Made by a program: the position numbers and the translations under genes
Part shown: piece by piece, positions 23,212-34,002 of the stretch
Layout: every line of letters starts with the position of its first letter
Numbering within the stretch: position 1 is the first letter of the stretch
The notes under the pieces: model-generated
Databases searched by the model: none
What the model was told of the DNA's origin: nothing
What the model saw: only the letters and a program-made list of their open reading frames with translations
Assembly: GCA_025200525.1 (NCBI GenBank)
Contig: CM045758.1
Span: 9,234,580 to 9,298,579, forward strand
Source of the DNA: Camellia lanceoleosa
Taxonomy: Eukaryota; Streptophyta; Magnoliopsida; Ericales; Theaceae
DNA length: 64,000 nt
Direction of reading: 5' to 3'

Positions 23212-26200
23212 TGACCCCAAAATGTGGAGAAGAAATCATTTGTATTTAACTATGAGCTGCGGTGTTTTAATTTAATTATATCTTTTGGAATTGAAGCATT
23301 ATCTGTTGAGCCACGGCTTTAAAATTGAAATTACCGATCTTTATGAGTTCAAAAATCACAATTGAGGACTTGGATGTGTTAATGGAAATTTTTAGAACTA
23401 TTTGGGAAACTTAATTGGAAATTTAATTTGTCTGGTTCGTTAATGTGCGTTTGGGTGGTTAACTTGGTACTGCAAATTGAAGGCCTTAGAGACTTCAGAA
23501 ACCAAAACAAGGGACATGTTTATGATTACCATAATTTTTAGAGTCATCTGGAAAGTTTAATTGAAATTTAATTTTGTGCGATTCGTAAGGGCGTGTTTGG
23601 CCCTCCGTATTTGTGATAAAGTTTATATAGTTTATCATATGGGTGTCCATGAGTTATAAGAGGAGGACTTAACTTTTGGGAGCTCAAAATATCTAAAAAG
23701 AGAGGGGAAGACCCGTGAGAAAGAGAGCCAAGAGAGACTGAGAGAGAGGGTTCACCATTGTTGAGAGTTTGAGGGTGGCTTGAAGAAATTGGAGAGAAGA
23801 AAGAGAGCAACCATGGAAGCTTGGAGAAATTAAAGAGAACCATGAGGAAATCAAAGAGTGAACTAAGGTAAGATCAATTATCTTGAATCCTTGTGTTTAA
23901 GACATTAATTTCATGAAATCATGATAATAGAGGAAGCTTTGAACCCATGAACATTGAATTTCTAAGAATTCCTTGATTGAAGAATTAAAATCATTAAATT
24001 TGTTTATTTTGAGATTATGGTGTTTGATGAAGAATAATAATGTGAAATTGGTCATGTATTAAAGAGTTTTGGGCTTTGATTTACATGTAATTAAGGTTTG
24101 ATTTTGAAAATGAGAAGTCCCAAATTTTCAGCCATTTTTTTGCTCTCTTGTCGATCGCATACGTCTTGTACTTGTTCCCACATGTCTTGAAGACAGCTCT
24201 GTCCAGTCAACTTTGAATAGGCATATCTTTTGCATCCGGACTCCGTGTTGAGTGATTCTTGAGCCTCAAATCAAGCCCCGAAAGTCTAGTTTCCAATGGC
24301 GCTGGTCTCACTCCCAAATTCTAAATACAGAAATAGTTATGCCCAAATTAGTGGTGACTGTTCACGTTATGTCAATTAGTTTTGTACCATTTCTTCACCT
24401 AAACCATTTCCCATCGATTTCTCCTGTTTTCTAAGACATGGATTACAACTTATTAAAGAATAATGAGCTTGGTACCACCATGACTAATTGATTGAACGAT
24501 CAAAGAGAACAAGTAAATGATCGAGTATAACCTCATATTATGTGTTGTGCACTGTAATTGTAGATCGAAACGAGGACATTACATCATTACCACCGGAAAC
24601 CGATCACTGTGAGTAGTAGTACTGTAATCGTATGTTTACTTACCGTTCATAATTCTTATTGTTAATACACTGTTCTTTGTAAGCATTTATGTTGTTTAGG
24701 GATCGGTGAGAACATTGAAAGATTATGTGTACCTCGGTATGACTCTGAAACTACTCTACATTCCGGTTAAGGTTAATGGTTATCATTAATGTGTAATAAT
24801 CTGTAACTTACCTATGACTCCGCACAAGAATTATTAATACCATGCGACTGGTTGACAAGAAGGAATTATGAATATAAACCCCGCTTAATGGGAATATGAT
24901 ATTTTGAACGTTCTATCCTGGACTCCTACAGCCTTATTTAGTTCGATACATGTTTTATGACACAGACATCTGCCTAGAATGGATTAATGAAATGAAAATC
25001 GAACAGAACCATGGGTTGCCTTATACTTCAAAGAATTGAATGTCAATAACACTGTTATATGACTCACGTTACGGTGTGAATTGTTCTATCCTCATGAATA
25101 GTATTGTAACGACACATGTGTTTGTGTAAATAATTATTATTAATGCTTTGTTATACGTAAGACGACTATGGCACCATGTAATGAATCATAAAAGGAAATT
25201 TATGTGCACCATTGTGAACGGTATTTGTACGAACCTAGCATTATTCTGTTCTGTTTATCCACTTTGTTTATACCATGACATAATATAAATTGTTCAGTCT
25301 TCAAGAACTATTCGGAACAAAGTGTTGTACGGAACTAAGTGCTGCAATGCGAGTCATCTCTAGAATCCGTACGAGCCACCTCTTGAGTCCATAACTATGT
25401 GAACTGGACTTAAAGCTGATGTGAAATTTATGAGGCCTATGGCCGTTCTATGAAAGATATAATTTGTGAAGTTATGAAAGATACAATTTGTGAAATTATG
25501 AAAGATACAATTTGTGAAATTATGAAAGATATAATTTGTGAAATTATGAAAGATATAATTTATGAAGATATGAAAGGTACGACTTGTGAATTTATGAGGC
25601 CGAGGGCCACTTTGTGAATTTGTGAACTTATGAGGCCAAGGGCCACTTTGTGAATTTTTGAACTTATGAGGCCGAGAGCCAACTTGTGAATTTTGAACTT
25701 ATGAGGCCAAGGGCCAACTTGTGAATTCTGAAATTATGAGGCAGAGGGCCAACTTGTAAAGTATGAATCTGTAACTTGTGAAACTATGAATCTCAAAGGT
25801 CGAGGGCCAATTTGTGAAGTTGTGCATCCAAGTTAAGCCAAGGGCTAATTTGTGAATGTGTGAACCCATTAGGCCAAGGGCCAATCTGTGAAGTTATGAA
25901 CCGACAAGACTGTTCTGAAATGTGTACAGAATCAGACTAACCACAGGATTTTTGCATTTACTTATGTAATTAGATGAATGTGTACATTGTAAGTAAGTTA
26001 AGTTAATCTTGAAATTGTTTATGTACTACTGTTCACTGAGCTTGACTCACTTTGTGTTATATCTGTTTCTGTAGGCACTCCACCTGGAGGTCAGTTTTAA
26101 CCCATGGCATCCGTGCCTCTTTTGTCAACCTCAGAGTGTCCAGGCACTTAAGTGAAGGAAGCTCTTTTTGCTAAGCTTTTGATTTTACACTTTGATTGTC

Positions 26201-26514
26201 TGCTTAAAGTTGATGTATATATAATTCCTTTGCCTGTCCATGTTGTTTTACGCCCAATTCTAAGGGCTGGGTCTGTATATATATATGTACATAGCTAATT
26301 CTCTGATGCACGTCACTGTATGTTTATTTGCCTTATGTTCTGTCTGTGATCTTGGCATGATAGTGGTCGCTCAATGGATGCAGTTCTTTTATTTATGTTA
26401 ATTTATATTGGTAAATGCTGCTGTTTAGGCCCCATATGATGTGTATACCAGGTTATGCGTCCGTTTTTGTGTAGGTCATGTCCAAACTTTTAGGGGCAAG
26501 TTTGGGGCGTGACA
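23212..26514 (-). mobile_element. Solo LTR nested in the antisense PMD gene
   Basis: 3303 bp starting TGACCCCAAAATG and ending TTTGGGGCGTGACA. On the - strand it begins TGTCACGCCCCAAAC, a common plant LTR start. The host reading frame joins exactly across it (ACC A | TG GAG, giving RTM then EIAKD), which defines the ends. No target duplication is visible, which is unusual. No coding domain is inside. It holds tandem arrays at 25450-25905. Confidence 0.75.
25450..25905. repeat. Two adjacent tandem arrays inside the solo LTR
   Basis: At about 25450-25597 a 24-bp unit (ATGAAAGATACAATTTGTGA plus AATT) repeats about six times. From about 25598 to 25905 a unit of about 34-36 bp (ATGAGGCCGAGGGCCACTTG and TGAA-rich remainder) repeats about eight times with increasing decay. 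Confidence 0.8.
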
Positions 26515-27293
26515 TGGAGATTGCTAAAGATGCTTCACCCATTTCTCCTATCCCTATGCAGTCTTCTGTGTCTTCTACCATAAATCTTTCTGCGCCCCTC
26601 ATGTCTATGGATGAGGTTGATGTCTTCGAAGCAAGACTAGCTAGTCTCTTCGACATACCCTCTACCTCTTCAACATTCAATGAGGAAGCCAAACCATTAG
26701 TTTTGGCTGACTCTTTGCTGGAAATTTTTAAGAGCTCTTCTTCCTCCAGCAGCAAGCCTTCTGTACCTTTGATAGACTTAGACACCTGCCTGGAACTGTT
26801 AATCTCCTTTTCGAGGATTCCCTTCGAGGCTTTACAAAGGCCTATAATCAGAAATTGGTTCCTTCAGTGTTGCAAAATCACTGAGCAGTCCGACATGAAT
26901 GTCTCAAGTCATCTATCCCAGGCAACAGCTACTATCGACTTCTGCATTAGCATTTGTCATGCTGCCAAGGCTGCGGATGAGAAATTGGCTAGAGACCAGA
27001 GTTTTGTTTCCCAAGTGCATACTGAAGTGTCAAAGCTCAAGGAACAACACTTCTCTGCCTCTCACTTTCGAATTCAGTTGCTGGAGAGGAAAGCTCAACT
27101 TGAAGAGGAGCTTTCTGTAGTGAACCAAGCCTTAGTCCGAACTGACACCAAACTGCAAATCACCAACCAAGGACTGGCCGATCGAAAGGGAGAAATGGCT
27201 GCAGCTATTCAACTATTTTCATCATTTACCAATAGGAAATCTGTTGTACAAGAACAATTAAGACATTGTAATGATTTTTGGGCCAATTTGTAG
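26515..27293 (+). pseudogene. PMD gene, last coding part
   Basis: Open frame continuing MEIAKDASPISPIPMQ to the stop at 27291-27293. It is Ser-rich first (KSSSSSSSKPSVPLIDL), then a long helical part with a heptad-like pattern (HTEVSKLKEQHFSASHF, LLERKAQLEEELSVVNQAL), so a coiled coil is likely. No enzymatic motif is seen. Confidence 0.6.
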
Positions 27294-27371
27294 CACAATG
27301 TACTTGACTCTTTATGAAAAAACAAATTCTTATCTATCATCTGAGTAATCTTGTGTTCTTGTACTTAGTGT

Positions 27372-30300
27372 TTATTTTATTCCTTGTGTTTCCCAAATGG
27401 TTAGAAAATAAGACTTCAAATATCTACCATTAATCTTTTTGGGATGTACATAACCATTCAAATTTCTCAAATGGTATGCTCCAAAAGGTAGAACTCTATG
27501 AACTTGATATGGTTCTTCCCAGTTAGGTGACCATTTGCCAAACTTATGGCTTTTAATTCCTATTGGGAGTATTGCTTTCCATACCAAATCACCTTCATCA
27601 AAGCCAATGTGTTTGGCTTTCTTATTATAATTCTTGGCTGCTTTCTTCTTTTGGAAAAGAATGTTATTTAATGCCAAAGTTCTGGCTTCATTTATGCCTT
27701 CTAACTCCAAGCACATACTTTGATGGTACTGCTCAGGATCTAACTGATCTTGGCATCTTACCCTCAAAGATCTAACATTAATCTCCACTGGTAACACTGC
27801 ATCATGCCCATATACTAAGGTATAAGGAGTGACTCCTGTGATGGACCTTGGGGAAGTTCTGTAAACCCACAAAACATCCAACAATAGGTTATGCCAATCC
27901 CTGGGATTATCTTCCACAACCTTTTGTATTTCTTTTTTCAATGACTTATTAGATGATTCAGCTTGACCATTGGCTTGTGCATAATATGGGGTGGAATTAA
28001 CAAGGCTAATTCCAAACTCTGCCACAAAAGACTTCACCATTTTCCCATCAAACACAGTCCCATTATCAACAGTTATGGTTTGTGGGATGCCAAATCTATG
28101 GATCAAATCTTTAATAAATCCAATAACCTCAGTTTGGTCTACAGCCTTGTATGGCTTAGCTTCGACCCACTTAGTGAAGTAATCAATGGCCACTAGAATG
28201 AAACAATGATGCTTTGAAGAAGGTGGGTGTATTTTTCCTATCATATCCATGGCCCATCCTCTGAATGGCCAAGGCTTCACTACTGCATGTAGGTCAGTTA
28301 TGGGCACATGCCTTATTGTGCCATGCTTTTGACATGCTTGGCAACCTTTTGCATATTCTATGCAGTCTTTAAGGATAGTTGGCCAGTAGTAGGAATGCCT
28401 TCGAAGCAACCATCTCATTTTTACACCAGGCTGATGAGCACCACAGATGCGTTCATGAACCTCAGCCATAGCTGTTAATGCTTCTTTTGGGCCTAAACAT
28501 TCCAGCAATAAGCCATCTCCCCCCCTTTTGTAGAGAGCATTACCATATATCATGTATTGCATAGACTGCAATTTAACTTTTCTGCTGGCCTTCGAAGATG
28601 GACCAGCCAAGTACTGCATTATTGGATGCCTCCAATCTTGTTCTTGTAAGTCATTATGATTGACTTCCAAGACCACATTCCTTTTATTCAAAGGTTGTAT
28701 TAATTTCTGATATGTTGTTTGGCTTATGTCCCTTTGGGCATTATCCCTTCTCTTGAAATTCGAAACTTTCTGAGCCACATCATTAGCCCTATTATTCAAG
28801 AATCTTGGGACATGAGTTACATTTGCTATTTGAAATTGAGAAAGCAAATGTAATGCAACAACATAGTATGGCAAAATGCTCATGCTTTGACATTTGAAAA
28901 TCCATTTCACTTGGTTAACCACCAATTGAGAATCTCCAAAAATGTCAACTGTATGAACTTGTAATCCAATAAGAATTTCTAGTCCCACTATTAAGGCTTC
29001 ATATTCAGCTTGGTTATTGGAACAGGTAGCTTCATCCACTCTGAAACCATGTGTGGTCTCTACCCCTTGTGGAGACTTAATCACAATACCAATTCTAGTT
29101 AAACCATTAGCATTCGATCCATTGAACCACATTTGCCATGGCTCAACACTAGCCATACCAAGTTCCATTATCTCTTGGCTCTCTGTTTGAGATGGATGGT
29201 CTGCCAAACAATTGGCTAAAACTTGCCCTTTTACTGCCCTTTGAGGGACATATTCTAAATGAAATTCTGACAAGGCTAGTATCCATTTGCCAATTCTTCC
29301 TCTCAACATAGGTCTAGATAACATATACTTAACCAAATCTGTGGTTGCAATTACCAAGACAGTTGTAGGTAAAAGATAGTATCTTAATTTCATTGCAGCA
29401 AAATACAAAGCAAGACACAACTTTTTAACAGCTGAATATTTACATTCACAAGAATTTAGAAACCTAGTAAGGTAATAAACAGCTTGCTCCTTGCTTTCTT
29501 CATTGTCTTGGGCCAAAAAAGCTCCCAATGAATCTTCTGCTGCAGCTATGTACAACTTCAAGGGCTTATTACCCTTTGGTGGCATCAGCATTTGAGGGTT
29601 GGCCAAGTAGGCTTTGATACATTCGAAAGCAATTTGATGCTCTGCTGTCCACACAAATTCCTCTTTATCTTTCAGCCTTAAGAAGGAAGAAAATACTTTC
29701 GTTTTCCCTGCAGTGTTAGAAATGAACCTTCGAAGAAAGTTAACCTGTCCAACGAACCTTTGTAATTCTTTCTTACTTGATGGAGGCCTGGCTTCAATGA
29801 TGGCTTTGGCTTTATTTTGATCAATCTGTATTCCTTTTTTGTGCACTACATAACCCAAGAAGTTTCCAGATGATACACCAAAAGCACATTTAAGAGGATT
29901 GAGTTTCAACTTGAACTTCCTCATTCTTTTAAAAGCTGCTTCTAAATGAAACAGATGCTCCTCCATGGACTGAGATTTCACTACAATGTCATGAATATAA
30001 CACTCTAAATACCCTCCAATAAGGTCATGAAAGATAGTGTTCATAGCCCTCTGATATGTAGCCCTAGCATTCTTTAGGCCAAATGGCTTTTTAACCCATT
30101 CGAAGGTGCCAATATTTCTAGGACATCTGAATGTTGTCTTGTGGACATCCTCCTCTGCAATGCAGATTTGGTTATAACCAGAGTGCCCATCCATCATTGA
30201 TAAAATTTGATGCCTTGCTGAACTGTCTACCAGCAAATCTACTATAAGCATAGGGTACTCATCTTTCGGAGTTGCTAGATTCAAGTTTCTGAAATCAATG

Positions 30301-31067
30301 CATACCCTCATTTTACCATTCTTCTTAACTACAGGCACAATATTAGATAGCCATTCAACATACCTGGCTGTCCTAATAAAGCCTGCCTTGAGTAGTCTAA
30401 GAATCTCCCCCTTGACTTTCTGAATTACTTCTAGACTCATTCTTCTTGGTTTCTGCTTATATGGCTTGAAATTAGGCTTCATAGGGAGCCTATGTTCCAC
30501 TAATGACCTATCCAATCCTGGTAGTTCATTATAAGACCATGCAAAGCAATCTTTATATTTCTTTAGAATAATCAACAACTGGTCCCTGTCCTGATCATTC
30601 AAGCATGCACTTATATAGGTGGGCTGTTGTATAGAACATTTTCCTAAATTTACTTCTTCTAAGGGGTCTTGTGTTTGAGAACTTATTGAAGCTTCTTCTT
30701 TGATTTCTTCTACCTTCAAAGCAATCTCCTTGCTTTGTTCTGCTTCCAGGTTCTTTAATTCAACATCTTTGCCCTCCTCCTCATAGACAAAGTCTGTCCA
30801 TAAGGCTTCTTCTTCCTGTATCTCCTGGACTTTTGTCTCAATGTCCAATGCACAGTATTTATCAAGGGTCAAAACTTCGACTGTTCTTGCTCTGTTGCGA
30901 CCAATTATCATGGTTTCTCTCTCTTGCTCCTGTACTTTCTGGACTATTGCTTTTACATCCAATGTTGAGAATTGAATTAGAGCCAAAGACTTGGCTTCTT
31001 GCGCTTTATCTCTTTGCCTACAAGCAGGCATCATTGTCATCCTTAACGACAACCTCTTCATCAGCAC
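27372..31067 (-). CDS. Tat-element pol: RT, two RNase H domains, integrase
   Basis: A 1231-residue open frame. RT (about residues 210-440) shows MRVCIDFRNLN, MMDGHSGYNQI and KPFGLKNARATYQRAM, but the active-site box reads YIHDIVVKS in place of YIDD. A first RNase H (about 500-640) is degenerate (LYIAAAEDSLGAFLAQ), as is usual in Tat elements. A second, archaeal-type RNase H (about 650-775) reads WQMWFNGSNANG (usual DGS aspartate is N), NNQAEYEALIVGLE and FGDSQLVVNQV. Integrase has an HHCC finger (VHERICGAHQPG ... CQACQ) and a full D,D,E core (WAMDMIG, TVDNGTVFDG, NGQAESSNK). It is long and uninterrupted, yet two polymerase/RNase H active-site residues are lost, so it is probably inactive by point mutation. 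The frame differs by one nucleotide from the upstream protease frame, with an overlap at 31018-31067. Confidence 0.9.
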   Translation of the reverse strand: MLMKRLSLRMTMMPACRQRDKAQEAKSLALIQFSTLDVKAIVQKVQEQERETMIIGRNRARTVEVLTLDKYCALDIETKVQEIQEEEALWTDFVYEEEGKDVELKNLEAEQSKEIALKVEEIKEEASISSQTQDPLEEVNLGKCSIQQPTYISACLNDQDRDQLLIILKKYKDCFAWSYNELPGLDRSLVEHRLPMKPNFKPYKQKPRRMSLEVIQKVKGEILRLLKAGFIRTARYVEWLSNIVPVVKKNGKMRVCIDFRNLNLATPKDEYPMLIVDLLVDSSARHQILSMMDGHSGYNQICIAEEDVHKTTFRCPRNIGTFEWVKKPFGLKNARATYQRAMNTIFHDLIGGYLECYIHDIVVKSQSMEEHLFHLEAAFKRMRKFKLKLNPLKCAFGVSSGNFLGYVVHKKGIQIDQNKAKAIIEARPPSSKKELQRFVGQVNFLRRFISNTAGKTKVFSSFLRLKDKEEFVWTAEHQIAFECIKAYLANPQMLMPPKGNKPLKLYIAAAEDSLGAFLAQDNEESKEQAVYYLTRFLNSCECKYSAVKKLCLALYFAAMKLRYYLLPTTVLVIATTDLVKYMLSRPMLRGRIGKWILALSEFHLEYVPQRAVKGQVLANCLADHPSQTESQEIMELGMASVEPWQMWFNGSNANGLTRIGIVIKSPQGVETTHGFRVDEATCSNNQAEYEALIVGLEILIGLQVHTVDIFGDSQLVVNQVKWIFKCQSMSILPYYVVALHLLSQFQIANVTHVPRFLNNRANDVAQKVSNFKRRDNAQRDISQTTYQKLIQPLNKRNVVLEVNHNDLQEQDWRHPIMQYLAGPSSKASRKVKLQSMQYMIYGNALYKRGGDGLLLECLGPKEALTAMAEVHERICGAHQPGVKMRWLLRRHSYYWPTILKDCIEYAKGCQACQKHGTIRHVPITDLHAVVKPWPFRGWAMDMIGKIHPPSSKHHCFILVAIDYFTKWVEAKPYKAVDQTEVIGFIKDLIHRFGIPQTITVDNGTVFDGKMVKSFVAEFGISLVNSTPYYAQANGQAESSNKSLKKEIQKVVEDNPRDWHNLLLDVLWVYRTSPRSITGVTPYTLVYGHDAVLPVEINVRSLRVRCQDQLDPEQYHQSMCLELEGINEARTLALNNILFQKKKAAKNYNKKAKHIGFDEGDLVWKAILPIGIKSHKFGKWSPNWEEPYQVHRVLPFGAYHLRNLNGYVHPKKINGRYLKSYFLTIWETQGIK

Positions 31068-32478
31068 TCTCCTGGACTAAGTTCTTTAGGTGTGTCACTT
31101 CCTCATCAGCCGTCACTTCGGCTGAGCCATTAGATTTCTTCAGTATACTGAGTGGTGTCACTCCCTCAATATACAATTTGGCCTCTACGAAGTCTGCACA
31201 GGTTATGAAGGGTTGAGGATCTACAACAATTTCCTCTGTCTCTCTGTTGCCCAAAGCCATCATTATTTTCTGATGCAAAGAGGAAGGCACACATTTGTTA
31301 GTGTGGATCCAATCTCTCCCAAGTAAATCATTGTATTTAGCATTACTGTCGATTACGAAGAATGCTATCATGCAGTCCCTGGTTCCCACACTCAAGTTGA
31401 TGAGCAGAATTCCCTGAGCCATTTGTTTGTCTCCAGCGAAGCCAGCAATGGTTGTGCTGGTTGGGATTAACTTGGGATTCTTTTTCCCTAGTTTCTTCAA
31501 AGAAGATTTCGGTAGTAAGTTCACTGCTGCCCCATTATCCATCAGGACTCGGTTCAATTGTATTCCATCAAAGAAAGCCTTGATGTACAAAGGCTTGACA
31601 TGTTGTGTCATAGAATTCGAGGGATACTCAAAAGGATATGAGAGGTTAATGCTCACCTCTTCTTCACTCTTATATTCAGTTTCCATTGGGGTAGCCATTC
31701 CGGAATCATCATGTACCATACTCACTTGTGAGTCTTCACTAGAAACTGGAAATGGATCAATTTCTTGACCATCTTGGTTCTTATCTCCAGCTTGGAACTC
31801 ATGAGGTAGTATATGTACCATATTGACTGATACTGGAGGAAATGAGCTAAACTGGATGGCTGGCTGCACCTGTTTTCCCTCTTGGTTACCTTGATCAGTT
31901 ACCTCAGAAGCATCTTCCATGCTGCATTCTGGTACTTCATTGCTAACAGGTTCCTTTGAATGGTTTTTCTTGACTGGTTTTTCAACCAGAAATGTTTGCT
32001 CAGCCATGAAGGCTTCGAACATTTCTTCCTTCACCATTTCTTTCTTTTGGCTTATGCCAATTTCTTCTTCTGTCTCGCTATCACTTTCCATCAAAGCTTT
32101 CTCCAATCCTGCTAAGCTAGACTTCTCTCTGGCTTTTAGTTCAGAATGAACCTTGGCCAACTGTTCTCTGCTGCAACCCACTTTGCTTTGTAGAGTTGGC
32201 TTTGGAGTATGGTCTGACTTTGGAGTCTTCTTTCCTTCTGTTTGGACCAATGAAGAGCTCTCTCCATTTTCTTTCACATCTTGCTGGTACTGAGTGTACC
32301 TGCGCTGAATCTTTCTCCTTTGTGATCTCGAAATGATTGGGACCATATCTGGTTCCGTTGTCTTTGGGTGTTTAAGCAATACCCAATTGTTCGGAGCCAC
32401 CAAAGGAGGTTTAACCATTCTTCCTTGGTTTCTAACATCTCTCTGGATAGGCACTTCCCTAGGTTTGTTTTGCATCAC
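31018..32478 (-). pseudogene. Tat-element gag C-terminal part and aspartic protease
   Basis: A 486-residue open frame. The N-terminal two-thirds is charged linker. The retropepsin-like protease lies at about residues 300-420: the active-site loop reads VLMDNGAAVNLLP (DNGA in place of the common DTG/DSG), followed by TSTTIAGFAGDKQMAQG and YNDLLGRDWIHTN. It is in the same frame as 32482-33252, from which a single TAG separates it (PD-stop-FVMQNKP, ancestral Q likely). Its stop at 31018 lies just inside the start of pol, so a frameshift or indel joins the two. Confidence 0.8.
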
Positions 32479-32481
32479 AAA

Positions 32482-33252
32482 CTAATCTGGAACTCCAGGT
32501 ACCCACGAACTTACTGACTCAGATGTTGAACTGCTTTTTTCTACCTTCGAAGCCATCTTCGAAGCTGGCTGTGAAAGCAATTGCTTGGCCCGAACCTCAT
32601 GTTTCAAGCCTGATTCAGGCCTTCGATGAAGGTGACCACTTTCTCTCCTACGTAAGGTTGGTCTAGGGGGCCAATCTCTGGCTTTGATCCCATAACCTGA
32701 ACTCTTCTCCAGTCTTCTTTCAGAATGACTGCTCTCTATTCTGTAATAGTTAGGTGGCCTGGACTCATACAAGGGCCTCTTGCCTTTAGCATGCATTCTA
32801 TCGACTGCTGGTTCAACTACTAATGGCTGCTGCCTAACACTAGCCGAATATGGCCTTTTGTTATGAGCATTGGTTGGTTTAGGACGTCTCTGCACATCCC
32901 TGTAATATTGCTTCCCATCAATTGGACGCCCTTTCAACCACTTATAACTCAGTCTGCACTTGGGACACATCCTTTGCATTACTGCTGCCTCTAAGGAATC
33001 ATCATCTTGTGATTTTTCATCAGAGTGTTCCCTCTGGTATGAGAAACCTTGTCCAATAGCTGGTGGGTTTCTAGTGTCCTTCTTGATGATTGTCTGGTTG
33101 GCCACATGCATCTGCACATTGACTTCTTCCAATTTTGTTAAGGACAAGTTCAGGAAATCCGGCATGATGACATTGGCTGCCACCTCTCCAACTTCTGGAA
33201 ATGGATTACTGTCGATCCCCATGGCCTTTTCTGCTTTGGTTGGGAATTTCAA
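32482..33252 (-). pseudogene. Tat-element gag, middle part
   Basis: A basic, polar 256-residue stretch (RPLYESRPPNYYRIESSHSE, RRRESGHLHRRPESG) with a Cys motif MCPKCRLSYKWLKGRP. It is typical of the nucleic-acid-binding region of Tat gag. It is in frame with the parts on both sides, and stops at 32482 and 33274 break it. Confidence 0.7.
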
Positions 33253-33273
33253 ACTTCCTTTCCAAATTTGTTC

Positions 33274-34002
33274 TTAGATCCTGTCTCGAAAAACAATGCA
33301 GTTTTTAGTCGAGTAAGACCAAGAGTTATGCCATTTACAGTATACTTTTCCTTTAAGTTCATCTGGAGATAGAAGTTTCACTCCTTTTGGTAACTTAAGG
33401 AAGTTGGCCGCAAGGAAATGATCAAAGATGTCGTCTGCCTTTGTTAAATCGAAAGAGTACTTCCTGTGAAGGTCTTTCTTTTTAAACTGCTGGTCAATTG
33501 TTGTATCCTTATGAATTAATGCTTCACAGATTACAGGTTCTTTGCCTACAATCTCTGCTGCATCAATCTCATAGTTAGGATCTCTATAATATGTCTTGTA
33601 CGATGCATTATTTTGATCTTGTTCCTCCTCTAGTAATGCTTCATATCTAGACACCTTATAGGTTAGTTCCACCAAATCTCTGAATTCAGTTGAGTCAAAC
33701 TTCTTTCGAAGTTTGAACTCTAAACCATTTTGAGCCAATCTTACGAATTCTGGCTCTGGCAAGATGACTCTACATTTATTTCGAGCCCTTTTAAATCTAG
33801 CAATAAACTGAGTAGCCTTTTCTTCAGGCCTTTGACTCAATCTTGCCAAGTCTGCCATGGAAACCTCTGACTCCGATTGGAAGAATTGGGCATGAAATGC
33901 TTCTTCCATTTGTTGCCAAGTTTGAATGGAGCCAGGTGTAAGGTTGATGTACCATACAAATGCTCCCCCAATTAGAGAATTTGGGAATAATCTCAGTTTC
34001 AT
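33274..34002 (-). pseudogene. Tat-element gag, retrotransposon gag domain
   Basis: The capsid-like retrotransposon gag domain reads FVWYINLTPGSIQTWQQM, AFHAQFFQSESEVSMADLA, RPEEKATQFIARFKRARNKC and EFVRLAQNGLEFKLRKKF. A zinc-finger-like end VYCKWHNSW ... NCIVFRDRI follows. The frame is closed by TAA at 33274-33276, where CAA (Q) is expected. Upstream it is shifted by a 31-bp tandem duplication. Confidence 0.85.

Larger units (their letters stand above)
20454..27293 (+). pseudogene. Antisense extra gene 2 of the Tat element: plant mobile domain (PMD) protein, with introns
   Basis: Exon 1 (20454-22077) encodes an aminotransferase-like plant mobile domain. Its clearest block is LCFWNMAFNFF, then RFRCDMMAPTVLDICHLLGL (about residues 145-180), with GGPLWVLQLWLFAYF and YPASFAYYL farther on. 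Three in-frame stops interrupt it (20778, 21177, 21885). A GT-AG intron (22078-22151) leads in frame to exon 2 (22152-22739), which is charged, with KKRKL and KRQK basic clusters that may be nuclear signals. A second intron (22740-22826) leads to exon 3. Its frame changes once near 22950, is split by a solo LTR (23212-26514) inserted at the ATG of an RTM-EIAKD stretch, and ends in a coiled-coil-like tail (KLKEQHF, LLERKAQLEEELSVVNQAL) with a stop at 27291. PMD proteins act in plant gene silencing and development and also occur in transposons. It converges on pol with a 78-bp gap. Confidence 0.72.

Noticed and set aside
25450..25905. CRISPR-like array of short repeats
   Set aside because: Units are contiguous and imperfect, with no unique spacers, and the genome is a plant; this is an LTR minisatellite.
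20454..27293. An ordinary host PMD gene next to a retrotransposon
   Set aside because: It lies wholly between the Tat integrase and 3' LTR, inside the GAAGG-bounded element, so it is element cargo.
30833..32149. + strand ORFs opposite pol and protease (30833-31216, 31427-31768, 31919-32149)
   Set aside because: Shadows of the long - strand coding region; no domain and no codon-like composition.
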